Assembly: GCA_910585905.1 (NCBI GenBank)
Contig: CAJUID010000007.1
Location: 31,589-95,588 of the forward strand
Source: an uncultured Lachnospiraceae bacterium
Lineage (GTDB): Bacteria > Bacillota > Clostridia > Lachnospirales > Lachnospiraceae
Reading direction: 5' to 3'
Length of the DNA: 64,000 bases
The notes under the pieces are model-generated. The model worked only from the letters and a program-made list of their open reading frames with translations. It did not search any database and was not told where the DNA came from. Within the stretch, counting starts at the first letter, position 1, and each line of letters begins with the position of its first letter. This document shows, piece by piece, positions 8,334 through 15,680 of this stretch. A program made the translations under genes and the position numbers.

Positions 8334-9857
8334 ATGGGAAAAGCGGTTTGCAATTTTAGCGTTAAGGTTTTATTTCTGTTATGTATCTCGTTTGTAGCTT
8401 TTGAGGCATATATGAATGGTGCTGACGGAAAGGCAGATAAAGTTGTGTTGGTAGTTTTGATTGCTGTTTCTTTTGCAGTTTTGGTTCTTACAAAGTATCT
8501 GGCGAGGAGATACCTGAAATTTTTTGATAAGAATTTTATAAAAATTCTTGCGGCGTATCTGCTGGTTTTAACTGCAGTACAGATTTTTTGTGGTATCCAT
8601 CTCCGTTATGAGCCAATGTGGGATTTGGATTCTGTATATGGAGGGGCAATTTGCTGGTTGGAAAACGGAACGATTGATGCCTACCAAGATTATTTTTATT
8701 ATTTTCCCAATAATCTTGGTTTGCTTGTGTTTTTTAGGGCTTACTTTGGTTTATTGCACTTGTTTTTAGGAAACGGGATGGATTATTTTGTAGCAGCTGT
8801 AGTGATCTGCAGCATCATGATTACTATTTTTCGATTAAGTGTGGTCTGGATTGCCAAAAAGCTCCTTGGTACAGAGTACGGTGTTGTGATGATGGTTCTC
8901 TTGCTGCTGTGCGTGCCGCTTTATTTTGCTGCTGCTGTATTTTATACGGATGTTATGTCTATGGCAGCTCCTCCGTTAATTTATCTTTTATATCTATATT
9001 CCAGGGAAGAAGTGTCGTGGAGAGGAAAGATATTTCTCTATGTTGAAATGGCTTTTGTTGCGGCAATTGGAATGGAAATAAAATTTACTGTCCTGATTAT
9101 TGTGATTGCGATTGGCATAGAAATGCTTTTGCAGGGGAAATGGAAAAATTGCCTGTGTATGGCAGCAATTCATTTAGCTGTCATCTGTGCTATGTTTGGG
9201 GCTGTAGGCAGTGTAGTGTACTCCGGCCTTCTTGAAAAGGAGCAGGCAGAGAAACAGAATACGCCATATCTTCATTGGGTAATGATGGGGGCGAAAGGGA
9301 ATGGGAGCTACGATGGCGACGATTATGTGTTTACGCGGCAGTTTACAGATAGGGAGGCGCAAGATGCGGCATTAAAGGCAGAAATCGCAAGAAGATATAG
9401 AGAGTTGGGGTTGGATGGCCTGATGGATCTGTGGAAAGCAAAGACGATTAAATGTTTTGGGGATGGGACATATGCGTTGTCTGATTTTTTGGATGATTCC
9501 CCGCAGAATGACACTAGTTGGAATGACTGGATATTATATTCCGGGAAAAATTATGATGATTACCGGACAATCTGCCTGGGAGGATTTGTGTCGGTTATGC
9601 TTCTGATGTTGTTTGGCATAGCCGGGAATCTTGGGACGAGAAGGGAAGGACGGGTGAATGCTCCGGCTATATGGCTTTCTTTTTTAGGAATTTGGATTTT
9701 TTTGATGTTTTGGGAGACTTCGGCAAGGTATTTTATGAATCTGCTGTCAGTTATGCTTGTAGCGGCACTGATAGGGCTGCCGCATATGGAAAGATGGGTG
9801 AAAAGGGTGTGCAGAAAGATTCGGGCTAGCTGGAGAGCGGAAAGGCAGGGATATTAA
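8334..9857 (+). CDS. Polytopic membrane protein, GT-C (ArnT/GT39-like) glycosyltransferase candidate
   Basis: The 507-residue product has about ten or eleven hydrophobic segments. After the second one it has an extracytoplasmic loop with an acidic pair (MWDLDSVYGGA), as in GT-C-fold lipid-linked sugar transferases. A soluble segment at about residues 300-390 (KGNGSYDGDDYVFTRQFTDREAQDAALKAEI, in two parts) separates the two helix clusters. The fold class is inferred from this pattern and the donor or acceptor cannot be predicted. AAAGGG lies upstream of ATG 8334, only 13 bases after nrdD, so the two may be co-transcribed. Confidence 0.6.
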   Translation: MGKAVCNFSVKVLFLLCISFVAFEAYMNGADGKADKVVLVVLIAVSFAVLVLTKYLARRYLKFFDKNFIKILAAYLLVLTAVQIFCGIHLRYEPMWDLDSVYGGAICWLENGTIDAYQDYFYYFPNNLGLLVFFRAYFGLLHLFLGNGMDYFVAAVVICSIMITIFRLSVVWIAKKLLGTEYGVVMMVLLLLCVPLYFAAAVFYTDVMSMAAPPLIYLLYLYSREEVSWRGKIFLYVEMAFVAAIGMEIKFTVLIIVIAIGIEMLLQGKWKNCLCMAAIHLAVICAMFGAVGSVVYSGLLEKEQAEKQNTPYLHWVMMGAKGNGSYDGDDYVFTRQFTDREAQDAALKAEIARRYRELGLDGLMDLWKAKTIKCFGDGTYALSDFLDDSPQNDTSWNDWILYSGKNYDDYRTICLGGFVSVMLLMLFGIAGNLGTRREGRVNAPAIWLSFLGIWIFLMFWETSARYFMNLLSVMLVAALIGLPHMERWVKRVCRKIRASWRAERQGY

Positions 9858-9904
9858 GGGATTTCAAAAAGGGGCTTTTCAAACGCTTTAAAGTGTGTTA
9901 TAGT

Positions 9905-10182
9905 GTTTGACAGATGCAAAAACGTTGAAGAGGAATAGTAGCTGCTTATGTGGAATCAAGAAAGCTGTTGGCTGATGTGAAACAGCAGAAGCATCGCAGT
10001 GAACTCGCCTTGGAGTTGCCGGCTGAAATCTATAGTAGGCTTGGACGGAATCCCACCGTTATAGGGGAAAGGTATTGATAGTTTTATTAATGTACCTGTG
10101 AGAGCATGTTTTCATGAATTAGAGTGGTACCGCGTGAGTGTTTATTCTCCGTCTCTATAGTTTTATAGAGGCGGTTTTTTGT
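9905..10182 (+). promoter_or_regulatory. T-box leader (leucine) controlling leuA
   Basis: The leader contains the T-box sequence AGAGTGGTACCGCG at 10121-10134, which pairs with the acceptor end of uncharged tRNA. Upstream, GAACTC at 10001-10006 offers CTC as a leucine specifier codon, matching the downstream leuA. An intrinsic terminator follows at 10149-10180. Uncharged tRNA-Leu would favour the antiterminator and switch leuA on. The 5' boundary is approximate. Confidence 0.9.
10149..10180 (+). terminator. T-box-controlled terminator of leuA leader
   Basis: An 11-bp stem (CCGTCTCTATA at 10149-10159 with its complement at 10164-10174) with a four-base loop is followed by TTTTTT at 10175-10180. 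It lies just 3' of the T-box sequence, as expected for the regulated terminator. Confidence 0.9.
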
Positions 10183-10244
10183 GTGGAAGCGTCACAATTC
10201 TGCCAGCGGTATGTAAACGAAGACGCTTCGGAATGGAGGAAAAG

Positions 10245-11924
10245 ATGAAGGGATTTGACAAGTATCAGAAAAGTTATTTTATGCCGCCAGTTCCATGTTA
10301 TGACTGGGTGAAGAAAGATTGCATTACAAAACCGCCAGTATGGTGCAGTGTAGACCTCCGGGATGGAAATCAGGCTTTGATTGAGCCGATGAGCCTGGAG
10401 GAAAAGGTTGAATATTTTAAGATGCTTGTGGAAATCGGTTTCAAAGAGATTGAAGTTGGTTTTCCAGCTGCATCGGAGACTGAATATAAATTTTTGCGCA
10501 CATTGATTGAGAGAAAATTGATTCCGGATGATGTAACAGTCCAGGTACTGACTCAGGCGAGGGAGCATATTATCCGCAAGACATTTGAGGCGGTGGATGG
10601 TGCACCAAACTCAATTGTCCATGTGTATAATTCTACTTCTGTAGCGCAGCGGGAACAGGTTTTTCGGAAATCAAAGGATGAAGTGAAGCAGATTGCCATA
10701 GATGGGGCTGAGCTGTTAAAGAAATTAGCCGAAGAGGTCAAAGGCAATATCCGTTTTGAATACAGCCCGGAAAGCTTTCATGGCACAGAGGTAGATTATG
10801 CGGTGGAAGTGTGCAATGCTGTTTTGGATGTATGGCAGCCGACGGCAGAAAACAAAGCGATAATTAATATCCCATCTACAGTTGAAAACGCAATGCCGCA
10901 TGTATTTGCTAGTCAGGTTGAATATGTCAGCCGGAGCCTAAAGTACCGTGATAATGTAGTGCTTTCTCTGCATCCGCATAATGACCGCGGGTCTGGGGTA
11001 GCCACTGCAGAGTTGGGCGTGCTGGCAGGTGCAGACCGTTTAGAAGGGACATTGTTTGGAAATGGCGAGCGCACTGGAAATCTGGATATCGTAACAGTTG
11101 CAATGAATCTGCACTCTCATGGTGTAGATTCAGGACTCAATTTTGCTAATATGCAGGAAATCAAGGAAGCTTATGAAGAGCTGACTGACATGCAGGTTTC
11201 TATGCGTGAACCGTATGCCGGGGAATTAGTATTTACAGCATTTTCCGGTTCTCATCAGGACGCAATTTCTAAGGGAATGTCGCACCGTGAAAAGACAGGA
11301 GAGCATTTGTGGACAGTGCCATATCTTCCGATAGACCCGAAGGATGTCGGCAGAACATATGATTCGGATGTAATCCGTATTAATAGCCAGTCAGGTAAAG
11401 GCGGCGTGGCGTATGTGCTAAAACAGAATTTTGGCCTGATCTTGCCGGATAAGATGCGCGAAGAGGTCGGCTATCTGATGAAAGGCGTATCTGACCATGC
11501 CCATTCCGAGTTAAGCCCACAGGAGATGCTAGATGTTTTCCGGGAGAAATATTGCCATCCAAAGAAAACATTCGAGATTACGGAATGTCATTTTGAGCAG
11601 AAAAATGGAATTATCGCCAGCATAACAATCTCCCAGGATGGTTCCACGGAAGTAGTGGAGGCGCAGGGAAATGGCCGTCTCAATGCAGTAAATAATGCGT
11701 TGAAAAAGTATTTTGATATCAGTTATTCGCTGGATGTGTACGAGGAGCATTCCCTTTCAAAAAATTCTTCTGCCAAGGCTGTGGCATATGTGGGAATAAC
11801 GCAGGATGAAAAGAAAAGATACTGGGGTGTAGGCAGTGATGAAGATATTATTAAAGCTTCTGTGCAGGCACTGGAAAATGCGGTTAATCATATGATAGAG
11901 ATTAAAAAGGATATGATTCGCTAA
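10245..11924 (+). CDS. leuA: 2-isopropylmalate synthase (type 2)
   Basis: LeuA condenses acetyl-CoA with 2-oxoisovalerate, the first committed step of leucine synthesis. The 559-residue protein has the HMGL-like TIM barrel with DLRDGNQALIEP (metal and catalytic residues), SLHPHNDRGSGVATAELG, and LFGNGERTGNLD. A linker leads to a C-terminal LeuA dimer/allosteric domain from about residue 430 (TISQDGSTEVVEAQGNGRLNAV, in two parts). Opening with YQKSYFMPP, it belongs to the longer 'type 2' LeuA group. GGAGGA four bases before ATG 10245 sets the start. The leucine T-box just upstream supports the assignment and gives its regulation. Confidence 0.95.
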   Translation: MKGFDKYQKSYFMPPVPCYDWVKKDCITKPPVWCSVDLRDGNQALIEPMSLEEKVEYFKMLVEIGFKEIEVGFPAASETEYKFLRTLIERKLIPDDVTVQVLTQAREHIIRKTFEAVDGAPNSIVHVYNSTSVAQREQVFRKSKDEVKQIAIDGAELLKKLAEEVKGNIRFEYSPESFHGTEVDYAVEVCNAVLDVWQPTAENKAIINIPSTVENAMPHVFASQVEYVSRSLKYRDNVVLSLHPHNDRGSGVATAELGVLAGADRLEGTLFGNGERTGNLDIVTVAMNLHSHGVDSGLNFANMQEIKEAYEELTDMQVSMREPYAGELVFTAFSGSHQDAISKGMSHREKTGEHLWTVPYLPIDPKDVGRTYDSDVIRINSQSGKGGVAYVLKQNFGLILPDKMREEVGYLMKGVSDHAHSELSPQEMLDVFREKYCHPKKTFEITECHFEQKNGIIASITISQDGSTEVVEAQGNGRLNAVNNALKKYFDISYSLDVYEEHSLSKNSSAKAVAYVGITQDEKKRYWGVGSDEDIIKASVQALENAVNHMIEIKKDMIR

Positions 11925-11960
11925 GTGCAAGATTGTTATAAAAAGCATTGCTATAAAAGT

Positions 11961-11989
11961 AAGGGGGCATCCTTTTTGGGTGCCCTCTT
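11961..11989. terminator. Hairpin between convergent leuA and rsiV-like genes
   Basis: A 12-bp stem with two G-T wobbles (AAGGGGGCATCC at 11961-11972 pairing with 11978-11989) encloses a five-T loop. It lies between convergent genes and can act as a shared terminator, although the T-run on either strand is weak. Confidence 0.7.
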
Positions 11990-12023
11990 ATTAGTATGGT
12001 TATTATATATTTATATTACGCTC

Positions 12024-12929
12024 CTATAGGTAAGCTGGATTGATTATATCTTTGATGGTTTCAGTCGGGATAGCAAACTCTGGTGTTCCCATATATCCAG
12101 GTGCAACCTCATATTTATCGAAAACAAAGGTGAGGCTGCCTTTTTCGTTTATATAGAAATCTGCGTCTTCCCCAATTCCTTTCCAGTTTTCTTCCGGCAT
12201 ATCAGTATCATCAATAGAATAGTTAATCTGGTCATTCTTTTCCATCTGTTCACGCATCTGTTCTTTGATTTCCTTGGTGATTATAGCAAGATAATCTGTA
12301 TCCTTTTGGAATAGGTCTTTTAGGGTAATAATATTTCCGGTTGTTTTATCTAGATGGTAAATCTTATCAAAGGCATCAGAAGAGCCCGCTGAAATAGATG
12401 TTTCGATTTTTAAGGAGAATAGGCGGGAATTATTTGTGAGAACTTTGTAATCAGTTACAATATCCTCTTTTCCCATTCCTTTGGTTGCCTTGACATCTGC
12501 CTTGTACTGTTCAATAATCTGATCAGTATATTGTTTTACATGGTCATTTAGCTCCTTTGAGGCTTTGTCATTTTTCTTGCCAGCATCATCTTTTACCTCT
12601 ATTTCTGGAACAGATATTTTTGCATTCATATCATTGTCAGTGCTTTCAAAGGTACGGAATGAAACGATTTTAACAAAAGAGCTTAATACAGGGATTTTCT
12701 CCATCGCATGAGCCATCGGTGCATTTACATTAGTAAGCAGGGTGATGGCTGCCATAGCTGCTACTGCGCAGGTTCCAAATTTTGTCCAGAAAACTGGCCT
12801 TTGATAAAACTTTTTATGTGCCTCCCCTTTTGCCTGTTGAATACCCATTTTTACCCTCTCCTCTAGATTTTTTGGAAGTGTGATTGCATCATAATCCTGT
12901 CTGATCTCATTTAATTTATTATCCCTCAT
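12024..12929 (-). CDS. Anti-sigma factor of RsiV type (DUF3298 domain)
   Basis: The 301-residue protein has a cytoplasmic N-terminal region of about 45 residues, one transmembrane helix at about 50-68 (FGTCAVAAMAAITLL), and an extracellular part. The extracellular part has an RsiV-like segment followed by a DUF3298 fold (TGNIITLKDLFQKDTDYL ... FVFDKYEVAPGYMG). In Bacillus, RsiV holds sigma-V and releases it when the outer domain binds lysozyme and is cleaved. Its ATG overlaps the end of the sigma gene by 11 bases, showing translational coupling. Lysozyme sensing is known for the family and is only inferred here. Confidence 0.82.
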   Translation of the reverse strand: MRDNKLNEIRQDYDAITLPKNLEERVKMGIQQAKGEAHKKFYQRPVFWTKFGTCAVAAMAAITLLTNVNAPMAHAMEKIPVLSSFVKIVSFRTFESTDNDMNAKISVPEIEVKDDAGKKNDKASKELNDHVKQYTDQIIEQYKADVKATKGMGKEDIVTDYKVLTNNSRLFSLKIETSISAGSSDAFDKIYHLDKTTGNIITLKDLFQKDTDYLAIITKEIKEQMREQMEKNDQINYSIDDTDMPEENWKGIGEDADFYINEKGSLTFVFDKYEVAPGYMGTPEFAIPTETIKDIINPAYL

Positions 12930-13422
12930 AATTTAATTCCTCCCTCTTCAATTCGGTTTTTAATTTTTTTAGGCTGCGATAAAGCATTGACTTTGTTGTG
13001 CTTAAATTCATGTTTAGAATGAGTGCGATTTCTTCCAGCTTCTTTTCTTCAAAAAAGCGTAGAATAACGATGGCACGTTCTTTTTCATTTAATACATCCA
13101 AAGCCTGTATCGTATCAAAGTCCTGATAAGTGTCTGTTGTGCTAGGGTGACTTAGTTCCTCCGGGATATCCGTAAGGACTTCTTTTCTGTTTTTTTTCAT
13201 AAAATCTATTGCACAGTTTATTACAATTTTGTAAATCCAGGTTTCAATATACTGCTCCTTTTTGACGGATACAGCATTTTTCATTGCTTTGTAAGCGCTA
13301 TCTTGTACGACATCCAGTGCATCATCAGCATTTTTTACATAGGAAAACGCGATGCGGTACATAGATTCATAAGACTCTAATATCTTATTTTCTACTTTCT
13401 CTCTGATATTATTGTGTAACAT
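12919..13422 (-). CDS. ECF RNA polymerase sigma factor, SigV-like
   Basis: The 167-residue protein has sigma region 2 (YRIAFSYVKNADDALDVVQD, about residues 21-40, with ETWIYKIVINCAIDFMKKN) and region 4 (LNEKERAIVILRFFEEKKLEEIA then LSTTKSMLYRSLKKLK). There is no region 3, as in extracytoplasmic-function sigma factors. It forms an operon with the RsiV-like anti-sigma gene, which it overlaps by 11 bases. AAGGAGG lies about a dozen bases before ATG 13422. By analogy it would direct cell-envelope defence genes and its own operon. Confidence 0.88.
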   Translation of the reverse strand: MLHNNIREKVENKILESYESMYRIAFSYVKNADDALDVVQDSAYKAMKNAVSVKKEQYIETWIYKIVINCAIDFMKKNRKEVLTDIPEELSHPSTTDTYQDFDTIQALDVLNEKERAIVILRFFEEKKLEEIALILNMNLSTTKSMLYRSLKKLKTELKREELNYEG

Positions 13423-13513
13423 ATGCGATATCGCCTCCTTGTAAAATATCTTGTTGAATCATTTTCCACATCTTCCCCTTTCCTCTGTCAGTTTCCTCAG
13501 ATTGCTGTCTATA

Positions 13514-13566
13514 CTAGTACAATGTATACTAGATTTTTATGTTAAGCTAGTGTTCCATTGTACTAG
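13514..13566. repeat. 11-bp inverted repeat upstream of the sigma operon
   Basis: CTAGTACAATG at 13514-13524 is repeated as its exact complement at 13556-13566, in the promoter region of the sigma gene and just before the first full dispersed repeat. It could be an operator or an insertion scar; nothing else identifies it. Confidence 0.4.
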
Positions 13567-13591
13567 GCAGGATGTAAACCTGCGCGCCGGT

Positions 13592-13736
13592 TTTATTCCC
13601 GCGAAGCAACGAGCCAAGCGCGAGCTTGCTCGCATTTGGCGACTGCCGCGAGGGTCAAATACCCCGCCCCTCTGGGGCGAACTTGCTAAAAAGAAGCTAA
13701 GTCATGCCCCGTTGCTTGCAGCGGGGTATTTGACTT
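13592..13736 (+). repeat. Dispersed 144-bp structured repeat, copy A
   Basis: This element is nearly identical to sequences at 49432-49576 and 61730-61873. Its 5' half forms a hairpin (GCCAAGCGCGAG pairing with CTCGCATTTGGC). Its 3' half is closed by a perfect 14-bp inverted repeat (GTCAAATACCCCGC at 13654-13667 with its complement at 13721-13734). AAGCAACG near the start also pairs with CGTTGCTT near the end. No gene is recognised in it; a 48-codon open frame is probably fortuitous. It resembles a MITE- or REP-like non-autonomous element. Confidence 0.85.
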
Positions 13737-13947
13737 GACATTCTGCTAATCGTTGCTTTATATATGGCAGCAATCTGGAATACTTACTGTCTGATGTACA
13801 GATAAGTTTGATGCCCCCTGTTTTTTCTTGGGGTTCTTCCTTTGTGTTACATAGGTTAGACTTCCAGATGCAGGAAAAAGTTTCAATAATTTGAAAAAAT
13901 CAAAAAAGATTTATGAAACATATATATGTAATAAAATTGTAACAGTT
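13737..13947. other. Intergenic region without a recognisable gene
   Basis: About 200 AT-rich bases between repeat copy A and the promoter at 13948. I see no open frame with a ribosome binding site and no strong hairpin. Confidence 0.5.
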
Positions 13948-13975
13948 TTGTCACTTTTTAGGTGTACAATACAAT
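13948..13975 (+). promoter_or_regulatory. Sigma-A-type promoter with no gene downstream
   Basis: TTGTCA at 13948-13953 and TACAAT at 13970-13975 are separated by 16 bases. Transcription would begin near 13982, with no coding frame before the hairpin at 14295-14344. Confidence 0.6.
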
Positions 13976-13981
13976 TATAAC

Positions 13982-14344
13982 AGAAAGTAAAGAACTGTTA
14001 ATGATTTTATACATTAAGAGATGAACAGCCTACAGGGATAATTATGGAAAGGGTGCCAGAACCTTATAAGTGGGCACAATGAATTTGCATTATTTTGATA
14101 TTGACTGTGGTTATAGTAATAAATAAATGTAGTATGTTTTAATAGCGTGGACGAGATATGTTTGTTTTTCTCTTGATAAGGTTGCCGTAAAATATTAGTA
14201 ATGTTTCAGAGCCTCTCGGGAAAAACCTGCTATTCAAGTTTTAGGGACTGGGGTGGAAAGGTACTGAATAATTACGAATATATTTTATAAAGATAAAAGT
14301 AGTCCGAAATTCCGTAAAAGGCAGGGGAATGTCGGACTACTTTT
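13982..14344 (+). ncRNA. Candidate non-coding RNA of unknown class
   Basis: The segment is bounded by a plausible sigma-A promoter and a 13-bp perfect hairpin, and has no open reading frame of credible length. Internal pairings are visible, such as TTAATG with CATTAA and GTGCC with GGCAC. I could not match it to tmRNA, RNase P, 6S, SRP or any riboswitch consensus I know. It may instead be only the spacer that holds the terminator of the convergent cotF-like genes. Confidence 0.35.
14295..14344. terminator. Strong hairpin downstream of cotF-like genes
   Basis: AAAAGTAGTCCGA at 14295-14307 pairs perfectly with 14332-14344, and inner bases AATTCC/GGGAAT lengthen the stem. It can end minus-strand transcription from the cotF-like pair and plus-strand transcription from 13982. 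T-runs are short. Confidence 0.7.
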
Positions 14345-14397
14345 GGTAGGCATATAACTATGCATGCAGTAGTTGTTTGTGCAAATGCAAAGAAGAA

Positions 14398-14652
14398 TTA
14401 CTTAAATGAGTTTTTATATTTCTGCTGAGTTTCCATAACCTTTTTCTGCTCTGCTGCAGGTGTAGGGTAGTAGCCTTTTGCAGAGGTAAGGTGGAAGATA
14501 TCATCCTGGATATCATGCTCATCTGCAAGAATGTTAAGCATAGAATTACGTACACTCTCATGTGCGCACTCGTTAGAGAATGTGTTGTAATTCGTAGTTG
14601 ACAATTTTGCCGTTGTCAGGGCATCTTGTAAAATTTCTTTTTCTGAATACAT
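14398..14652 (-). CDS. CotF-like spore coat protein
   Basis: The 84-residue helical protein begins MYSEKEILQDALTTAKL and contains the NECAHESVRNSMLNILADEH segment typical of the CotF/YhcQ coat family, whose members form small helical bundles related to ferritin-like folds. It is the second gene of a two-gene minus-strand operon, 11 bases after its partner. The ending NxYNSFK-like KYKNSFK is seen in many clostridial homologues. GAGGA precedes the start. It marks the host as a spore former. Confidence 0.8.
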   Translation of the reverse strand: MYSEKEILQDALTTAKLSTTNYNTFSNECAHESVRNSMLNILADEHDIQDDIFHLTSAKGYYPTPAAEQKKVMETQQKYKNSFK

Positions 14653-14663
14653 ATGATTCCTCC

Positions 14664-14849
14664 TTATCCCAATAAAGAATAGAGTTGATTAAAATGTTTC
14701 TGATGTCTCTGTGCAACTTCTTCCATTTTTGCACTGACTTCGTTGTCCTGTGACTGCTTTGCCAGCATCTGATATTTTTTGACCAGAAGTTCTTCTTCAC
14801 ACAGAGATTCATTGATACAAGAAAGTTCTTTTTCAGATAATTGTGCCAT
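14664..14849 (-). CDS. Small CotF-like/ferritin-like spore protein
   Basis: The 61-residue product MAQLSEKELSCINESLCEEE.. is predicted to be almost wholly helical, with heptad-like Leu, Lys and Gln spacing and a KYQMLAKQS segment. It resembles the short half-CotF proteins often encoded just before a CotF protein in clostridia, and the two may form one bundle together. The start was set at 14849 because GGAGG lies six bases upstream; a longer in-frame start four codons earlier would overlap that site. Exact function is unknown. Confidence 0.7.
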   Translation of the reverse strand: MAQLSEKELSCINESLCEEELLVKKYQMLAKQSQDNEVSAKMEEVAQRHQKHFNQLYSLLG

Positions 14850-15127
14850 GTCATCCTCCATTTCTTTTCCGGTAAGGAACTGTAAATCAATGAATTGTCA
14901 GTGTAGACAGAATATTACTTTACAGTTCCGGGTAATCGGAATTTATTTTTTTGTTACAGAGATAGTATGTCTCTCTTTTTAAAAATATATTACACATTTA
15001 TAAAAAAGCGCACCAGCGCAGTTGAAGCTTCACTAACTACCGATAACTGCAGATTATCTTTTCATTAAAATGGTAAAGTCAAAAAAATTGATGTCTTGCC
15101 TAAGATTTTATACTGTGGTATGATATT

Positions 15128-15256
15128 ACTGTCCTGAAACGAAAGGTTCGTCCTGACGCCAAGGCATGAAAACATTATGAAATCCCATAATATGGGTTCT
15201 TTTTTGATAGTATAGATGCGTCTCATGCCATATGGCTGAGGCGTTTTTTGTCTTTG
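15128..15256 (+). promoter_or_regulatory. Structured leader ahead of the hydrogenase-maturation genes
   Basis: The leader holds a perfect short hairpin ACGAA-AGG-TTCGT (15139-15151) flanked by a repeated TCCTGA. ATTATG at 15174-15179 can pair with CATAAT at 15186-15191, which competes with a CCCAT/ATGGG hairpin (15184-15196) followed by TTCTTTTTT. A second hairpin with TTTTTT ends at 15249. Competing pairings before a terminator are typical of riboswitches and attenuators. I could not assign a known class; the c-di-GMP and T-box consensus sequences are absent. Confidence 0.45.
15219..15249 (+). terminator. Intrinsic terminator in the leader of the TM1266-like gene
   Basis: CGTCTCATGCC (15219-15229) pairs with GGCTGAGGCG (15234-15243), with one bulged base and loop ATAT, followed by TTTTTT at 15244-15249. 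It lies 135 bases before the gene start, consistent with attenuation or with ending an upstream short transcript. Confidence 0.8.
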
Positions 15257-15384
15257 TGCTTTAGCGTGGGGCTTGCAGCAAAAATGCCATAGTTTTTTTT
15301 GTGCAAGTGGAAATTACCTGCTGTGTGGTTGGTAAGGAGGGCATGTTTGTTTTAGGAAAAACTTGTTTAGAAATGGGGAGTCAG

Positions 15385-15630
15385 ATGGAGAAAAGGATTG
15401 CGATTCTTGGTATTATTGTGGAAGAGGCGGAACGTGCCATGGCAGTCAATGATTTACTGCATGAGTATAGGGAATACATTATTGGGAGAATGGGTATGCC
15501 GTACCGGGAGAAAAATATTTCAGTAATTAGCGTTGTGCTAGATGCGCCGAATGAGACGATTAGTGCGTTATCTGGTAAATTGGGGATGTTAGATGGTGTA
15601 AGCTCAAAGGCGGTATATTCAAAGAAATAG
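15385..15630 (+). CDS. TM1266-family iron-only hydrogenase system regulator
   Basis: The 81-residue protein MEKRIAILGIIVEEAERAMAV.. is a small ferredoxin-like (ACT/NikR C-terminal-like) fold with two beta-alpha-beta halves. EYREYIIGRMGMPYREKNISVISVVLD and SGKLGMLDGVSSKAVYSKK match the family in [FeFe]-hydrogenase gene clusters. Its molecular role is not established; binding of a small ligand is assumed from the fold. The start at 15385 has GGGGAG four bases upstream, while the longer frame from 15301 lacks a site. It is 50 bases before hydG, supporting the assignment. Confidence 0.85.
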   Translation: MEKRIAILGIIVEEAERAMAVNDLLHEYREYIIGRMGMPYREKNISVISVVLDAPNETISALSGKLGMLDGVSSKAVYSKK

Positions 15631-15680
15631 GTATCGTTTTTTGAGGGCGTTTAGATTTTAAGTTAAGGGAGGAAAATTGT

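Noticed and set aside
13451..13738. 95-codon plus-strand frame spanning repeat copy A
   Set aside because: The 48-codon part inside the repeat is the same in copy B, but the frame has no own start or ribosome binding site in the repeat and the inverted repeats explain the conservation.
15128..15200. A c-di-GMP-I riboswitch before hydG
   Set aside because: GACGCCAAGGC superficially resembles the GACGCAAAGC motif, but the GCAAA segment and the rest of the fold are missing.
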